DNA of 64,000 bases from Candidatus Methanoperedens sp. BLZ2 (GCF_002487355.1 NZ_NTMG01000066.1:33501-97500), one strand, 5' to 3'. Numbered from the stretch's first letter, positions 17,783-27,074 are shown. Numbers and translations: made by a program. The notes: generated by a model not told the origin, from the sequence alone.

Positions 17783-18724
17783 ATGAACAAATATATTTCC
17801 ATTATATTAATAATCCTAATTGCCACAGCGTTATCCGGTTGTACAGATGAGGGTGCTACGAAAGGAACACCCATCGAAGTCCAGAAATTCGATCGGGCCA
17901 ATCCAAATCTTGATGCTAAAATAGTTGATGTAAAGTTTGATAAGAACGACATAAGAGCAGGAGAAACTGTAACAGCAGAATTATTTATTGCCAACACAGG
18001 CTCTGAAAAAATCACAAATGAAACCATAGAAATAAAAGCCAAGCTTAAGACGCTTGATGATTCTCTCGCGAATCTTTATTTAAAGACAATGAGCGAGGAA
18101 AAGAAAACAAGGATTATTGACCCGATAGAATTTGGAACCGGGATTGAACCCGGAACAGTAAAATCAATCAGTGCAAAATTCCATACCATCAAAGAGATGG
18201 AAGGAAGAAGCCTTGCAGGTACTTATGATATAACTATAACTTTAACAGTTAATGGGCAAAAGATCGAAGCAAGGGTAATTCCGATAACACTTTATCCCGG
18301 GGATGTAAGGGAATTTACCCCAGCTCCGACACCCGGTCCATCACCAACACCTGCGCCGACTCCAACACGCACTCCCACTCCAGAGATCATCGAGACGCAA
18401 ACGCCGACACCTGCCCCTACACCTGAGCCTGTTGTTGTAGCAACTCCTACTGGAAAGAACTTTACAACATTTGTTAAAGATGACAAGTACTTCCCCAATA
18501 ATCTCAATATAGAGCCAGGAGACATGGTTCTCTGGGTTAATAAGATGGATTCCGACTATACAATTGTTGAAATGGATAAGAAAATCCCGGACATGGTTCT
18601 CAGGGCAAGAAATAGTTATATTTTTAACACTACAGGAGAATACAGGCTTGGATTGTATTTCAAACCGATGCGTGGGGAGCCAGCAATCCAGACAATCAAT
18701 GTAAGAGTTAATGCAACTAAATAA
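17783..18724 (+). CDS. Lipoprotein with CARDB-like and cupredoxin-like domains
   Basis: I use the ATG at 17783 (MNKYISIILIILIATALSGC), which gives a lipobox LSGC; the in-frame ATG at 17756 only adds residues before the signal. After the lipid-anchor Cys comes an Ig-like domain (DIRAGETVTAELFIANTGSE), then a Pro/Thr linker rich in PTPAPTP, then a cupredoxin-like beta sandwich (NNLNIEPGDMVLWVNKMDSD) that lacks the usual Cys/His copper ligands. A surface-binding or electron-relay-associated role is possible but not shown. Confidence 0.8.
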   Translation: MNKYISIILIILIATALSGCTDEGATKGTPIEVQKFDRANPNLDAKIVDVKFDKNDIRAGETVTAELFIANTGSEKITNETIEIKAKLKTLDDSLANLYLKTMSEEKKTRIIDPIEFGTGIEPGTVKSISAKFHTIKEMEGRSLAGTYDITITLTVNGQKIEARVIPITLYPGDVREFTPAPTPGPSPTPAPTPTRTPTPEIIETQTPTPAPTPEPVVVATPTGKNFTTFVKDDKYFPNNLNIEPGDMVLWVNKMDSDYTIVEMDKKIPDMVLRARNSYIFNTTGEYRLGLYFKPMRGEPAIQTINVRVNATK

Positions 18725-18781
18725 CTTGCATTAATTCATAATCTTTTTAAAGTCATAAGACGATACCATATCGGTGAAATT

Positions 18782-19675
18782 ATGGTATTAAAAAATGTTA
18801 TTCTCTTTATTTGTCTTGTATTATTAATCACCGGTTCTGCGACAGCATCAACTCTTGAGGTTGGACAGGGCAAGACCTATACAACTATTCAATCGGCTAT
18901 CGATGCTGCAAAAACAGGCGATACAATTCTTGTCAGTGAGGGCACATACAATGAAAATCCTCTTATCAAAACGAACGAGATTTCAGTAATGGGAAAGAAC
19001 AGGGAAAAAACTATTATTGAAGGCAGAAAGACCAGCAGCGGGATCAGGATAGATGAAGTGAACAATGTAGTAATAAGCGGATTTACCATAAAGAACAGCG
19101 GTGGTGGGGGACAGGAAGATGCCGGAGTTGCTATTTATAAAGGGAATGGAAACACTGTTTCAAACTTGATCATCACTGGTAACTCAGTGGGTATTTCGAT
19201 ATACCAGGGAAGCAATAATAACATCGTTTCAGGAAATATTATCGAATCAAATTCAGGATATGGTATTAATATTTATGCTTCAAATGATAATAAGATTTTC
19301 AATAACAACATAAAGAGCAATAAAATCGGAATTTATTCATATTCTTCAAAAACAAATCGCATATACCAGAATAATTTCATAGAAAACAAAGATCAGGCCT
19401 ATGATAATAGCGGCCTGAATTCATGGGATCTGGACAAAATGGGAAATTACTGGAGTGATAATAAAGAAAGCACGGAGTATATTATTAGCCTTGGCGGAGG
19501 AAAAGCAAAGGACAATTTCCCCCAGGCTCAGGCTTTTTCAGTAAGATCTGAGCCCATCCCCACACAGCCCCCGCAAAAAACAGATGAAGCCGGGAAATCT
19601 ATACCAGGGTTTACAGCCATAGCAGCAATTGTTTTATTAATTGTAACAGGGATATTCTGGAGGAAAACCGGATAA
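18782..19675 (+). CDS. Surface beta-helix protein with PGF-CTERM-like anchor
   Basis: The 297-residue protein has a signal peptide (FICLVLLITGSATAST) and a NosD/periplasmic copper-binding-like right-handed beta-helix (YTTIQSAIDAAKTGDTILV, followed by many GNTVSN, NNNIVSGN and NDNKIFNN turns, about residues 30-230). It ends in a Pro-rich linker and IPGFTAIAAIVLLIVTGIFW plus basic residues. The tail matches the PGF-CTERM sorting signal processed by archaeosortase A, so it should be lipid-anchored at the cell surface. A GGTGAAATT ribosome-binding region precedes the ATG. Confidence 0.85.
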   Translation: MVLKNVILFICLVLLITGSATASTLEVGQGKTYTTIQSAIDAAKTGDTILVSEGTYNENPLIKTNEISVMGKNREKTIIEGRKTSSGIRIDEVNNVVISGFTIKNSGGGGQEDAGVAIYKGNGNTVSNLIITGNSVGISIYQGSNNNIVSGNIIESNSGYGINIYASNDNKIFNNNIKSNKIGIYSYSSKTNRIYQNNFIENKDQAYDNSGLNSWDLDKMGNYWSDNKESTEYIISLGGGKAKDNFPQAQAFSVRSEPIPTQPPQKTDEAGKSIPGFTAIAAIVLLIVTGIFWRKTG

Positions 19676-19717
19676 TTTTTGTTGAGTGATATACATAAAC
19701 ATTATTATTTAAGTATA

Positions 19718-20548
19718 TTAATCTATATCATTAAATATGGATTCCAGATATTTTCTTTCACTTTTTAATTCCTTAATTTTTTCCTCTCTCGTCAATTGTC
19801 CTGGATATATCTTATCATCGATCTCAATAGTAAGGTCGCCTTTATATCCGGAATCACGCAAGCGCTGTAATATAATATCCATCTTCTTTTCATAATGTGA
19901 TGGAAAATGAGGTTTTCCATTGTGCGGTGCCCCGATATGAACGTTTATGATCCTATCGCCAAGCTCGCTGATGAAAGATAAGGCCGTCTGCGGCGAATTC
20001 AAACAAGCATGGACTACATCGAATGTGAAAAACAGACCCGGGAATTGATCCAGCACTTCTTTCATTTCCCCGGGATCAGAACACATCGATTGAACACCAG
20101 GCATGCTGTTTTCAAGTGAAAGATTTACACCGCTACCTTTCGCTTTTTTAAAGGAAATTTCAAGATACTTCATGAATTTCTCCCGGTCCTCGTTTGTGGG
20201 TTTGCGGTGGGCTGTCCTCTTGCCAGGGTGTATAGTAACAACCCGGGCATTAAGAATACTGGCAAGCTCAATAGACCATAACGTTTCCTTTATCGTAGCT
20301 TCATGGACAAGGTCATTATAAGAGGAAGGATTCAGGTCCATGACAGGCGCGTGTAAAGTACAACCCTGTGTCATAACTGAAATTGCCTCTATCAACTGCG
20401 CAACAGTGGTTTCGTTATTCCGGTCCATCCAGAAAAAAGGTGTTTCCGCCCAGAATTCGACGCTATTTATGCCTGCTTTTTGCAGGATATCCATGATATC
20501 GTATAAAGGATATTCCCAGAGAAAGAGAGATGAACAGGATAAATGCAT
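19718..20548 (-). CDS. Xylose isomerase-like TIM-barrel (sugar-phosphate isomerase/epimerase) protein
   Basis: This 276-residue protein has the AP-endonuclease-2/xylose-isomerase barrel: SVEFWAETPFF near residue 30, ARVVTIHPGKRT near 100, NLSLENSMPG near 140, FTFDVVHACL near 172, and INVHIGAPHNGKPHFP near 197, with a final LTIEIDD. The Glu, His and Asp residues on the barrel rim suit divalent-metal sites. The substrate is unknown. It is the third gene of an operon with a wHTH regulator and a membrane protein; GGTGA lies a few bases before the ATG. Confidence 0.8.
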   Translation of the reverse strand: MHLSCSSLFLWEYPLYDIMDILQKAGINSVEFWAETPFFWMDRNNETTVAQLIEAISVMTQGCTLHAPVMDLNPSSYNDLVHEATIKETLWSIELASILNARVVTIHPGKRTAHRKPTNEDREKFMKYLEISFKKAKGSGVNLSLENSMPGVQSMCSDPGEMKEVLDQFPGLFFTFDVVHACLNSPQTALSFISELGDRIINVHIGAPHNGKPHFPSHYEKKMDIILQRLRDSGYKGDLTIEIDDKIYPGQLTREEKIKELKSERKYLESIFNDID

Positions 20549-20567
20549 CTGTCACCTGTGATTTTTC

Positions 20568-20885
20568 TTATTCCCGGGTGAAATACAGCAATATGCTTAA
20601 AGCTACAAATTCAAGAATATCCGGGATCACTACGTATATGGGGTTATAGCCCAGCAGATTTATTATTATGGGATACACGTGTTCCGGGGGCGGGCTGTTC
20701 ATTATCAAGAGCAGCATGATCGCCCGTGAAAAACTCTGTAATAATAGCGCGACCGTAAATATAATAAGACCCAGGGTAAAGTTAGACTTGATCTTATTAT
20801 ATATCTGAAAATATGAAACCAGAAGCACTAAAAGTAATACGATATTTCCTGCCGAAACGTAATAAGCGATTTCAGTAATCTGAAT
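20568..20885 (-). CDS. Four-helix membrane protein, apparent ATT start
   Basis: The protein has about four hydrophobic spans and ends SILLYFTRE. The first usual start is a GTG at 20828 in the middle of a hydrophobic helix. Extending upstream in frame adds QITEIAYYVSAGNIVLLL, which completes that helix. A strong GGAGG (20893-20897) lies seven bases before an in-frame ATT at 20885. No ATG, GTG or TTG occurs between the upstream stop and 20828; a CTG at 20909 lacks a ribosome site. I therefore propose ATT initiation. It is probably the partner of the wHTH regulator. Confidence 0.65.
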   Translation of the reverse strand: MQITEIAYYVSAGNIVLLLVLLVSYFQIYNKIKSNFTLGLIIFTVALLLQSFSRAIMLLLIMNSPPPEHVYPIIINLLGYNPIYVVIPDILEFVALSILLYFTRE

Positions 20886-20905
20886 AGAATTTCCTCCTGT
20901 TATGT

Positions 20906-21193
20906 TCAGTGGCTTTGTTTATCAATTTTTTCCCAAATTTGATTAAATTCATTTATATTAGCCTCCATTGTTTTGGAGATAAAATACATAGCGCCATATT
21001 TGTCACCTTCCATAGTTACTACACCGTTTTTGGTAAGGACATCAAGATGATGCCTTATGGTCTTATAATCCATGTTCATAGCCTCAGCTAGCTGGTTTGC
21101 ATTATAAGGCCTGTCAATGAGCAGTTTCAACATTAATGCACGGGTTTGCCCTCCACGTGTTCCTGCGATCAGATACCATAGCAGCTTCTTCAG
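20906..21193 (-). CDS. ArsR-like winged-helix regulator, apparent CTG start
   Basis: From an ATG at 21133 the protein would lack the first helix of its winged-helix domain. Reading upstream in frame restores KKLLWYLIAGTRGGQTRAL, the usual opening of this archaeal family, directly before MLKLLIDRPYNANQLAEAM. The only plausible start for the full version is a CTG at 21193, with GGAG at 21204-21207 ten bases upstream. The recognition helix is around MDYKTIRHHLDVL. It probably regulates its own operon (membrane protein and TIM-barrel protein). Confidence is high for the gene, moderate for the start codon. Confidence 0.75.
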   Translation of the reverse strand: MKKLLWYLIAGTRGGQTRALMLKLLIDRPYNANQLAEAMNMDYKTIRHHLDVLTKNGVVTMEGDKYGAMYFISKTMEANINEFNQIWEKIDKQSH

Positions 21194-21276
21194 AAAATTC
21201 TATCTCCTGTCAACACAAATAGATGATTAATATAATAATTATACCTTGTGGTTACAACAGTTCAAACATTCAACGT

Positions 21277-21900
21277 TCAAACAGAACCACCATAATGTCG
21301 TACTTTGAACTGCGCACAATACTTATCTGCGATCTTCTTGCATTTTTCGATATCCACTATTGGCAGATCAACCACTGTGAACCTCAGTTCAATTCCGGAG
21401 CTTGAAATGTCTTTTGCGAACTCAAGCATTTTATCGTATGCCTTTATGTATCTGGGATCGCATAATTGGTTATAAGTATTAGCATCCTGGGCATTCAGGC
21501 TGAGGGATATAACTTTCATACCCGATTCAGCTAACTCTTCTGCAACATTCCTGTCAGGATACAGGAGTTTTGCATGCCCGCTCGTATCAAGCCTCACCGA
21601 AATCCCACGGGTAGTAAGCCATTTTGTGATCTCAAGCACATCATCCAGACGCACAAGAGGTTCACCAAAGCCTGTGAAAACTACTTCTTCGTATTTTGAG
21701 AGATCGTGTTCAGAAAGCTGCTTTATTATTTCGGAAAGTGAGGGTTCCTTCAAGAGACGGAGATTATAACCATATATACCATCAGAGTAGCGCTTAAGGC
21801 AGAAAATACAATCAGCAGTACATCTATTTGTTATGTTCAGGTAAAGGTTGCCATGTGCCTCGTAAACGATGGTATCTTTATTGTTATTGCTATTGTTCAT
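21277..21900 (-). CDS. TatD-associated radical SAM protein
   Basis: The 207-residue protein has NLYLNITNRCTADCIFCLKR near residues 17-36, giving the CxxxCxxC cluster, then VVFTGFGEPLVRLDDVLEI (the GGE-like SAM-binding strand) and VISLSLNAQDANTY. This short form matches radical SAM proteins annotated as TatD-nuclease-associated; no TatD gene is next to it here. The reaction is unknown. It ends just before the wHTH operon on the same strand. Confidence 0.85.
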   Translation of the reverse strand: MNNSNNNKDTIVYEAHGNLYLNITNRCTADCIFCLKRYSDGIYGYNLRLLKEPSLSEIIKQLSEHDLSKYEEVVFTGFGEPLVRLDDVLEITKWLTTRGISVRLDTSGHAKLLYPDRNVAEELAESGMKVISLSLNAQDANTYNQLCDPRYIKAYDKMLEFAKDISSSGIELRFTVVDLPIVDIEKCKKIADKYCAQFKVRHYGGSV

Positions 21901-21943
21901 CTTGCTTTGTTTATATTTGTGGCTCCTAGCTCATATTACTTTC

Positions 21944-22783
21944 TCATCTTGTGATTACTTCACATCCTTCTTCGTTGACTATAACAGTATGTTCGGACTG
22001 GGCGACAATTTCACCGTTCTTTTCTATTAATTCATAATATTCTCTTGCTCCTTTCAGTTCATTGAGGTCTGTTACAGGGACCCATCTTGGGGCAAAAGGA
22101 AGCGAACCGAACCTGTTCCTGAGATCATCAGCTATATTTCCCTTAAACCTGTTGGTTATTGCAAAAATAAAGGGGTCGCCGATTCTTATATCTCCCTTTC
22201 CATATGTTGCGAAGGGTTCGATCGCAAAAACCATATCTTTCTTGATAGTATGGCTAAAAAAGCTTTTGTAATTTGGAATTGTGACGCCCGCATGCAGTTG
22301 ATATTGTTCGATGGTATGACCGGTCAGAGATTTTACGGGATTAAAACCACGTTTCTTGATCGTATCTTCAATTATCTTCCCTATATGATTCGTTTCAACC
22401 CCATCCCTTGTGGAGGCAATTGCTCTTTCAAGCGCTTCTTCGCATGCACGGATCAACAGGCTGTGGTTATTTGTCCCGACTTCAACAGTAGCAGCTGTAT
22501 CTGCAATATAGCCTTCAATGTGAGCCCCCAGGTCTAATTTTACGACATCTCCTCTCCGAAAGCATGACTGGTGATCCTGCGGAGTATAATGGGAGGCAAT
22601 TTCATTTATTGAAATATTGCAGGGAAATGCAGGTTTTGCGCCCAGTTCTTCTATCCTTTTTTCAACATATTCCGCGATCTCAAGGAGAGGGGTATCTTCC
22701 TTTATCCTGGAAAGAGCATCAGTTCGGACTTTTGCAGCAATTCTTCCGGCTTCAACATAGTAATCGTGGATATAATGGTTCAT
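21944..22783 (-). CDS. map: Methionine aminopeptidase, type II (archaeal)
   Basis: The enzyme removes the initiator methionine from nascent proteins. The 279-residue protein shows the pita-bread fold with metal ligands in KLDLGAHIEGYIADTAAT (two Asp, about residues 80-98), GHTIEQYQLHAG (His near 150), VFAIEPFATYG (Glu near 185) and a final SEHTVIVNEEG (Glu). The KGDIRIG insert belongs to type II enzymes. It overlaps the EamA gene by 4 bases (ATGA). Confidence 0.93.
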   Translation of the reverse strand: MNHYIHDYYVEAGRIAAKVRTDALSRIKEDTPLLEIAEYVEKRIEELGAKPAFPCNISINEIASHYTPQDHQSCFRRGDVVKLDLGAHIEGYIADTAATVEVGTNNHSLLIRACEEALERAIASTRDGVETNHIGKIIEDTIKKRGFNPVKSLTGHTIEQYQLHAGVTIPNYKSFFSHTIKKDMVFAIEPFATYGKGDIRIGDPFIFAITNRFKGNIADDLRNRFGSLPFAPRWVPVTDLNELKGAREYYELIEKNGEIVAQSEHTVIVNEEGCEVITR

Positions 22784-23634
22784 TTTTCTGTAGTAACTAA
22801 TGCAACTCCTGTCAATATAAGTGCGCCTCCGATCATTTCAAGTGCTGATATCTGCTCATGAAGGAGGAGGACAGACAAAATAACAGCACTTACAGGTTCA
22901 ATTAATCCGAGTATGCTGGCGCTGTGTATCTTCACTTTTTTTAACCCGTTAAAATACAGTGAGACAGCCAGGATGGTGGGAAATATTGACAGGAGTATTA
23001 AATAAACCAGATTATCAAGAACTATATCTAAAGGGGCAATACCAACAGGAAGAAGGATTATGGCCGCTACCGGAAAACTCCAGAAAGCCTGGGTGTAGCC
23101 TGAATAAGTTGAACCTGCATATTTTGAGATCATTATCTGGAAAGCATATATGATACCGGATACAATCCCTGCAAGTATTCCTGCAGGATAATGTGCAAGA
23201 TCAAGCTTTTGGGGATCAACTATCAGTAGAATGCCAATTATTGACAGAACAAGGGCGATAAGCCCTTTTTTTGTGGATTTTTCTTTTAAAAGCCATGGGG
23301 ATAATATGGTAATATAAACCGGGGCTGTATATAATAACAATACTGCGATTGAAACTGATCCTTCTAATATGGATATAAAAAATGCCAGCATTGTCCCGGC
23401 CTGCATTATGCCAAATAACAGTAAATAGATTTTTTTGTCTTTTAGCTTAATTATCTTGAGGTTTCCGGAAATGAGAATAAATATGAAAAATATCGCAAAA
23501 GCAAGTATTACCCTGTAAAAAATAATACTCTGGGCTGACATCCCGTGTATCTGTTTTGCAAATATCCCGGCAAGGCTCCACAATACCGCTGCAATGATTA
23601 TTTCCCCGTATCCGGAAAAGCGCTTTTTATCCAT
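22780..23634 (-). CDS. EamA/DMT-superfamily transporter
   Basis: The 284-residue protein has ten hydrophobic helices in two homologous EamA halves (GEIIIAAVLWSLAGIFAKQI at the start and GLIEPVSAVILSVLLLHEQI near 250). The family exports metabolites such as amino acids or nucleosides; the substrate cannot be predicted. It is cotranscribed and translationally coupled with map. Confidence 0.88.
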   Translation of the reverse strand: MDKKRFSGYGEIIIAAVLWSLAGIFAKQIHGMSAQSIIFYRVILAFAIFFIFILISGNLKIIKLKDKKIYLLLFGIMQAGTMLAFFISILEGSVSIAVLLLYTAPVYITILSPWLLKEKSTKKGLIALVLSIIGILLIVDPQKLDLAHYPAGILAGIVSGIIYAFQIMISKYAGSTYSGYTQAFWSFPVAAIILLPVGIAPLDIVLDNLVYLILLSIFPTILAVSLYFNGLKKVKIHSASILGLIEPVSAVILSVLLLHEQISALEMIGGALILTGVALVTTEK

Positions 23635-23723
23635 TGGGTTCTGGATAGCTCATAAGACAAAAAAGATTGTGGAAAAAATCAAGAAACCACATATTTATTT
23701 TATCATGAGCCTATCTGTTAACA

Positions 23724-24509
23724 ATGAAAAATATCCTCTTGACCAATGATGATGGTGTGTATTCGACCGGGCTTAAAGCGGCTTATGATAGTGTGTGCGA
23801 CCTTGGAGAAGTAACGGTCGTTGCACCCTCTACCCAGAAAAGCGGCGTAGGGCGGGGCATATCTATTTTTGAACCACTCAGGGTTTCACTTGCACCTGTG
23901 AACGGTTTCAAAGCATACGCTGTTGCGGGAACACCCACTGATTCAGTAATAATCGGTTTATTCTCCATACTAAAGAAACAACCTGACCTTGTTCTCTCAG
24001 GTTTCAATATCGGTGAGAACATCAGTACGGATACCGTAACGACAAGCGGAACGATCGGCGCAGCACTTGAAGCCGCAAGCTATGGAATTCCTGCGCTTGC
24101 TGCATCCATACAGGTGCTGGATGAGGGAGATAAGTTTGATGATCACCGCACATATTGTTACGACTTTGGGATAGGTATGAAAATAGTTAACAGGATAGCA
24201 CGTAAAGTGATAAGCAAAGGCCTTCCCGCTGGCGTGGACCTGCTGAATATCAATATACCAAAACATGTGAATATGGATACAGAGATCGAGATAACCCGCC
24301 TTGCCAGGAAAATATTCCTGACAGGTGTGGAGGAAAGGTTTGATCCCAGGGGCAGGCCGTACTACTGGATTAACGGGGAGCTTATCAGGGATGCAGAAGA
24401 AGGAACTGATGTTAAGGCTGTTATGAAAAACGGACATATTTCAGTGACGCCGCTTTCACTTGATGCGACTGCGCGTATTGATTTTAAGGATATTGAAGCC
24501 CTATTGTAA
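23724..24509 (+). CDS. surE: 5'/3'-nucleotidase SurE
   Basis: SurE dephosphorylates nucleoside monophosphates with a divalent metal. The 261-residue protein has the N-terminal LLTNDDGVYSTGLKA (metal-binding Asp pair), KSGVGRGIS, DLVLSGFNIGENI and TTSGTIGAALEA motifs at the expected spacing. It is transcribed alone. Its 3' end overlaps the convergent M56-type protease gene by 9 bases. Confidence 0.93.
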   Translation: MKNILLTNDDGVYSTGLKAAYDSVCDLGEVTVVAPSTQKSGVGRGISIFEPLRVSLAPVNGFKAYAVAGTPTDSVIIGLFSILKKQPDLVLSGFNIGENISTDTVTTSGTIGAALEAASYGIPALAASIQVLDEGDKFDDHRTYCYDFGIGMKIVNRIARKVISKGLPAGVDLLNINIPKHVNMDTEIEITRLARKIFLTGVEERFDPRGRPYYWINGELIRDAEEGTDVKAVMKNGHISVTPLSLDATARIDFKDIEALL

Positions 24510-25298
24510 CATTTTAGATAAGGACATCAATCTTTTAACCCTGCTCTCAGTTGAAGGGCACCTTCTGAATATGTAAGGTGGGCAAGAATAACATTCAAAA
24601 AAGAAAACATCCGGCGGTGTTGAAGTTGTGAATTTCGTATTATGATACGAATTTGTATAATCTTCTACTTTTAGCAGCGCTGAGGCAAGTTTATTCGGCG
24701 CGCTGGTGATCCATGCGGCGGTTTCATCAGCCAGGTACTCCCGGCTTCTTGAAATAAAAGGTTCTATCAGGTGAACGAGGGGATTCAGGAAAAACGCAAA
24801 TCTGATTAGCAGGCCAAATTTGCGAATTTCAAGGTCACAATTCTTGATATGGGTGAGTTCATGAGCAAGTACGGTCTCAAGCTCTTTACTATCTAATATC
24901 TCAATAAGCGGAATGGTCAGGACCAGGACAGGTTTTTTATTGCGCTTGTACACAAAAGCATTCGGGATACTTGATTCCAGGAAGCCGACTTCAGGAACAT
25001 CCATTTTGAGTTTTTTGCTTAGATTTTCTATAATTGTGAAAACCTCCAAGAATTCCATGCGGCTTGTGATTTTAGCAGTCATATCGTTGAATTTGGTGTA
25101 TTTCATCAAAAAAAATAATATACCCACGATTGTTCCTGCGGCCATTACCAATATTTTCAAGTAACCGGGGAATATTTCAAAATCTTTTTCCACAATAAGT
25201 TCGTGCCCGGACAATTTATACACAGTTATAAGAATTGGTATTGCCAGCAGTATAACAGCTTTAAAATCATAACAAAATTTCCTCTTATCTGGATTCAT
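24501..25298 (-). CDS. BlaR1/M56-like membrane metalloprotease
   Basis: The 265-residue protein has two N-terminal helices (AVILLAIPILITVYKLSGHE and ILVMAAGTIVGILFFLMKY). A zinc protease domain follows with VLAHELTHIKNCDLE (HExxH at 146-150), another hydrophobic patch (RFAFFLNPLVHLIEP), and the downstream SREYLADETAAWIT supplying the third ligand. It lacks the penicillin-binding sensor of bacterial BlaR1. It overlaps the end of the blaI-like gene by 14 bases. By analogy with BlaR1-BlaI it may cleave the repressor in response to an envelope signal; this is inference. Confidence 0.85.
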   Translation of the reverse strand: MNPDKRKFCYDFKAVILLAIPILITVYKLSGHELIVEKDFEIFPGYLKILVMAAGTIVGILFFLMKYTKFNDMTAKITSRMEFLEVFTIIENLSKKLKMDVPEVGFLESSIPNAFVYKRNKKPVLVLTIPLIEILDSKELETVLAHELTHIKNCDLEIRKFGLLIRFAFFLNPLVHLIEPFISRSREYLADETAAWITSAPNKLASALLKVEDYTNSYHNTKFTTSTPPDVFFFECYSCPPYIFRRCPSTESRVKRLMSLSKMLQ

Positions 25299-25725
25299 AT
25301 CCTTTCAATGATTCCTCAATTTTTTTCCGCAGTTCCTGTAATTTTATAGGGTCGCTCTTTGCGAGTTCCTCGATAAGGTATGCAGTCATAGGCTCCCGGA
25401 AATCTTTCAGGAGTTTATCCATGACTTTGACAGTTATTATATTATTAAATTCCTCCTTATTTAAGAGAGGAGCATAATAATAACAGAGCCCCCTTACACC
25501 TTTATCACTCCTTCTTTTCAAAAGGTTCTTATCATATAACCTGTTCAGGGTACTGCTTACTGTCGTCATCGCAATATCCCTCTTTTTTCGTAATTCTTCA
25601 AGAACATCATGGGTTGATGTTTCTGTCCTGCTCCAGACTATCTCCATGATCTCCTTCTCAAGCGGCCCCAATACCTCCAATAATTCATTCATATTAAGCG
25701 CATTTTTCTTATTAACATCAATCAT
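25285..25725 (-). CDS. BlaI/MecI/CopY-family repressor
   Basis: The 146-residue protein has the family's winged helix (LGPLEKEIMEIVWSRTETST, VLEELRKKRDIAMTTVSSTL, NRLYDKNLLKRRSDKG) and the acidic dimerisation tail. A start at Met12 (25692) is also possible. The gene heads an operon with the M56-type protease and diverges from the COG1361-ABC operon. A partial CTACTATT dyad at 25741-25761 lies just upstream of its start and a perfect one at 25811-25831 faces the divergent operon. Autoregulation and control of the transporter are inferred. Confidence 0.88.
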   Translation of the reverse strand: MIDVNKKNALNMNELLEVLGPLEKEIMEIVWSRTETSTHDVLEELRKKRDIAMTTVSSTLNRLYDKNLLKRRSDKGVRGLCYYYAPLLNKEEFNNIITVKVMDKLLKDFREPMTAYLIEELAKSDPIKLQELRKKIEESLKGYESR

Positions 25726-25740
25726 TAGTTATTATCTTAA

Positions 25741-25761
25741 GCTACTATTCATAATAAAAGT
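25741..25761. promoter_or_regulatory. Imperfect BlaI-type operator dyad
   Basis: GCTACTATT followed by CAT and AATAaaAG repeats the left arm of the perfect palindrome 70 bases away. It overlaps the probable promoter/start zone of the blaI-like gene, where a repressor would self-regulate. Confidence 0.55.
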
Positions 25762-25810
25762 TTCGTAATACAATAAAACTTAAATACTTTTAATACTATT
25801 TCAAATAAAA

Positions 25811-25831
25811 GCTACTATTCACAATAGTAGC
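25811..25831. promoter_or_regulatory. Perfect BlaI-type operator palindrome
   Basis: GCTACTATT-CAC-AATAGTAGC is a perfect dyad with 9-base arms, 31-51 bases before the ATG of the COG1361 gene and close to its likely TATA region. It lies between the divergent repressor-protease and transporter operons. Confidence 0.65.
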
Positions 25832-25861
25832 AATTATAATTAAAATCAAAAAGAGGAAAAT

Positions 25862-27034
25862 ATGGTGGATATCAAATCTATATTTAATATAAAATATGTT
25901 ATTGCAGCAGCACTGGCTTTTATTTTGATCATTACCCCTGTAAATGCTGAACTTGGGATCGTTCTTGATAGTCTTTCGCCCCAGCCAGTGGAACCTGGCC
26001 AGGATTTTGTGCTTTCAGTAACTCTTTCCAATGAAAATAGCGATGCAAGTGATGTTATGCTTACTCTACTTCCTGATTCGTATATTATATTAAAAAACGA
26101 ACACGACCGGGTCACTACTATTGGAAATATAATCAAATACGGCGCCTTCACAAAAACCTATCAGCTGCATGCTAATTCTAATGCAGTTTCCGGATCTTAT
26201 GAAATTGATTTAAGCACCCGCTGGTTGAATAATGGCCAGTTGCGCATATCCAATAAAACCATCAATGTCATTGTAAGGGGGACGCCACAGCTTGCGATCT
26301 CAAATATCACAATCACTCCGGAACTGATAAGCCCGCTGGATACGTTTGACATTGCATTTGTAGTTTCAAACGAAGGGGCCGGTATCTCACATGACGTTAT
26401 AGTCAGTACTGTTACAGAAGGACTGCCTTTTGTTACAGCAGGAACTGATACAAAGGTCATAAAAACACTCGACAGGGGTGAGCAAATTCAGCTGGGATTT
26501 CGGATTATGGTTAAAGATAAGGCAGATATCTCATCTTACTCGATCCCTGTAAAGATGGAATATAAAGATGAAAATGGGAAAAATATCAGTTCTCAAAGCA
26601 CGGTTGGCGTAAAAGTTCTTGGCAGGGCAAAACTTTCCGTCGCAAACATCAAGACCGAACCTCAAAACCCGTCACAGGGTGAACATTTCACAGTTACAAT
26701 GCGGATTGAGAATTCAGGAACAGGCGATGCTAAATCCTCAAAGATAACGTTTACTACTCCTCTTGAGGGAAATAAAACAGCGTTTCTTGGTAAAATAAAG
26801 CCCAATGATGATGCCCCTGCCATATTCACTTTCATCGCATCCGAAAGCGGCAATATTCCATATTCTGCTTCTGTGGAGTTTGAAGATGACTTGGGGATCC
26901 ACACCCAGACATGGGAACTTAACCAGTATGTGTCCGGCAAAGAAGGGAATAGCCTGATGGCGCCGGTCAGTATTGTTGCAGTCGTTGTTGCAGCGATATT
27001 TTATCGATTCAGATGGAAAAAAAGGGCTAATTGA
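25862..27034 (+). CDS. COG1361/CARDB-like surface protein of ABC operon
   Basis: The 390-residue protein has a signal segment (YVIAAALAFILIITPVNAE), three Ig-like COG1361/CARDB-type repeats (starting near ELGIVLDSLSPQPVEPGQDF, TPQLAISNITITPELISPLD and AKLSVANIKTEPQNPSQGEH), and a C-terminal transmembrane helix (APVSIVAVVVAAIFYRF) with basic residues inside. It is therefore anchored with its domains outside. GAGG precedes the ATG. It is followed by the permease and ATPase genes and is probably the external component of that transporter. Confidence 0.82.
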   Translation: MVDIKSIFNIKYVIAAALAFILIITPVNAELGIVLDSLSPQPVEPGQDFVLSVTLSNENSDASDVMLTLLPDSYIILKNEHDRVTTIGNIIKYGAFTKTYQLHANSNAVSGSYEIDLSTRWLNNGQLRISNKTINVIVRGTPQLAISNITITPELISPLDTFDIAFVVSNEGAGISHDVIVSTVTEGLPFVTAGTDTKVIKTLDRGEQIQLGFRIMVKDKADISSYSIPVKMEYKDENGKNISSQSTVGVKVLGRAKLSVANIKTEPQNPSQGEHFTVTMRIENSGTGDAKSSKITFTTPLEGNKTAFLGKIKPNDDAPAIFTFIASESGNIPYSASVEFEDDLGIHTQTWELNQYVSGKEGNSLMAPVSIVAVVVAAIFYRFRWKKRAN

Positions 27035-27074
27035 CAGGGATAGTAGTAAATCCGCAGTTTAAATAAAGAGGATT

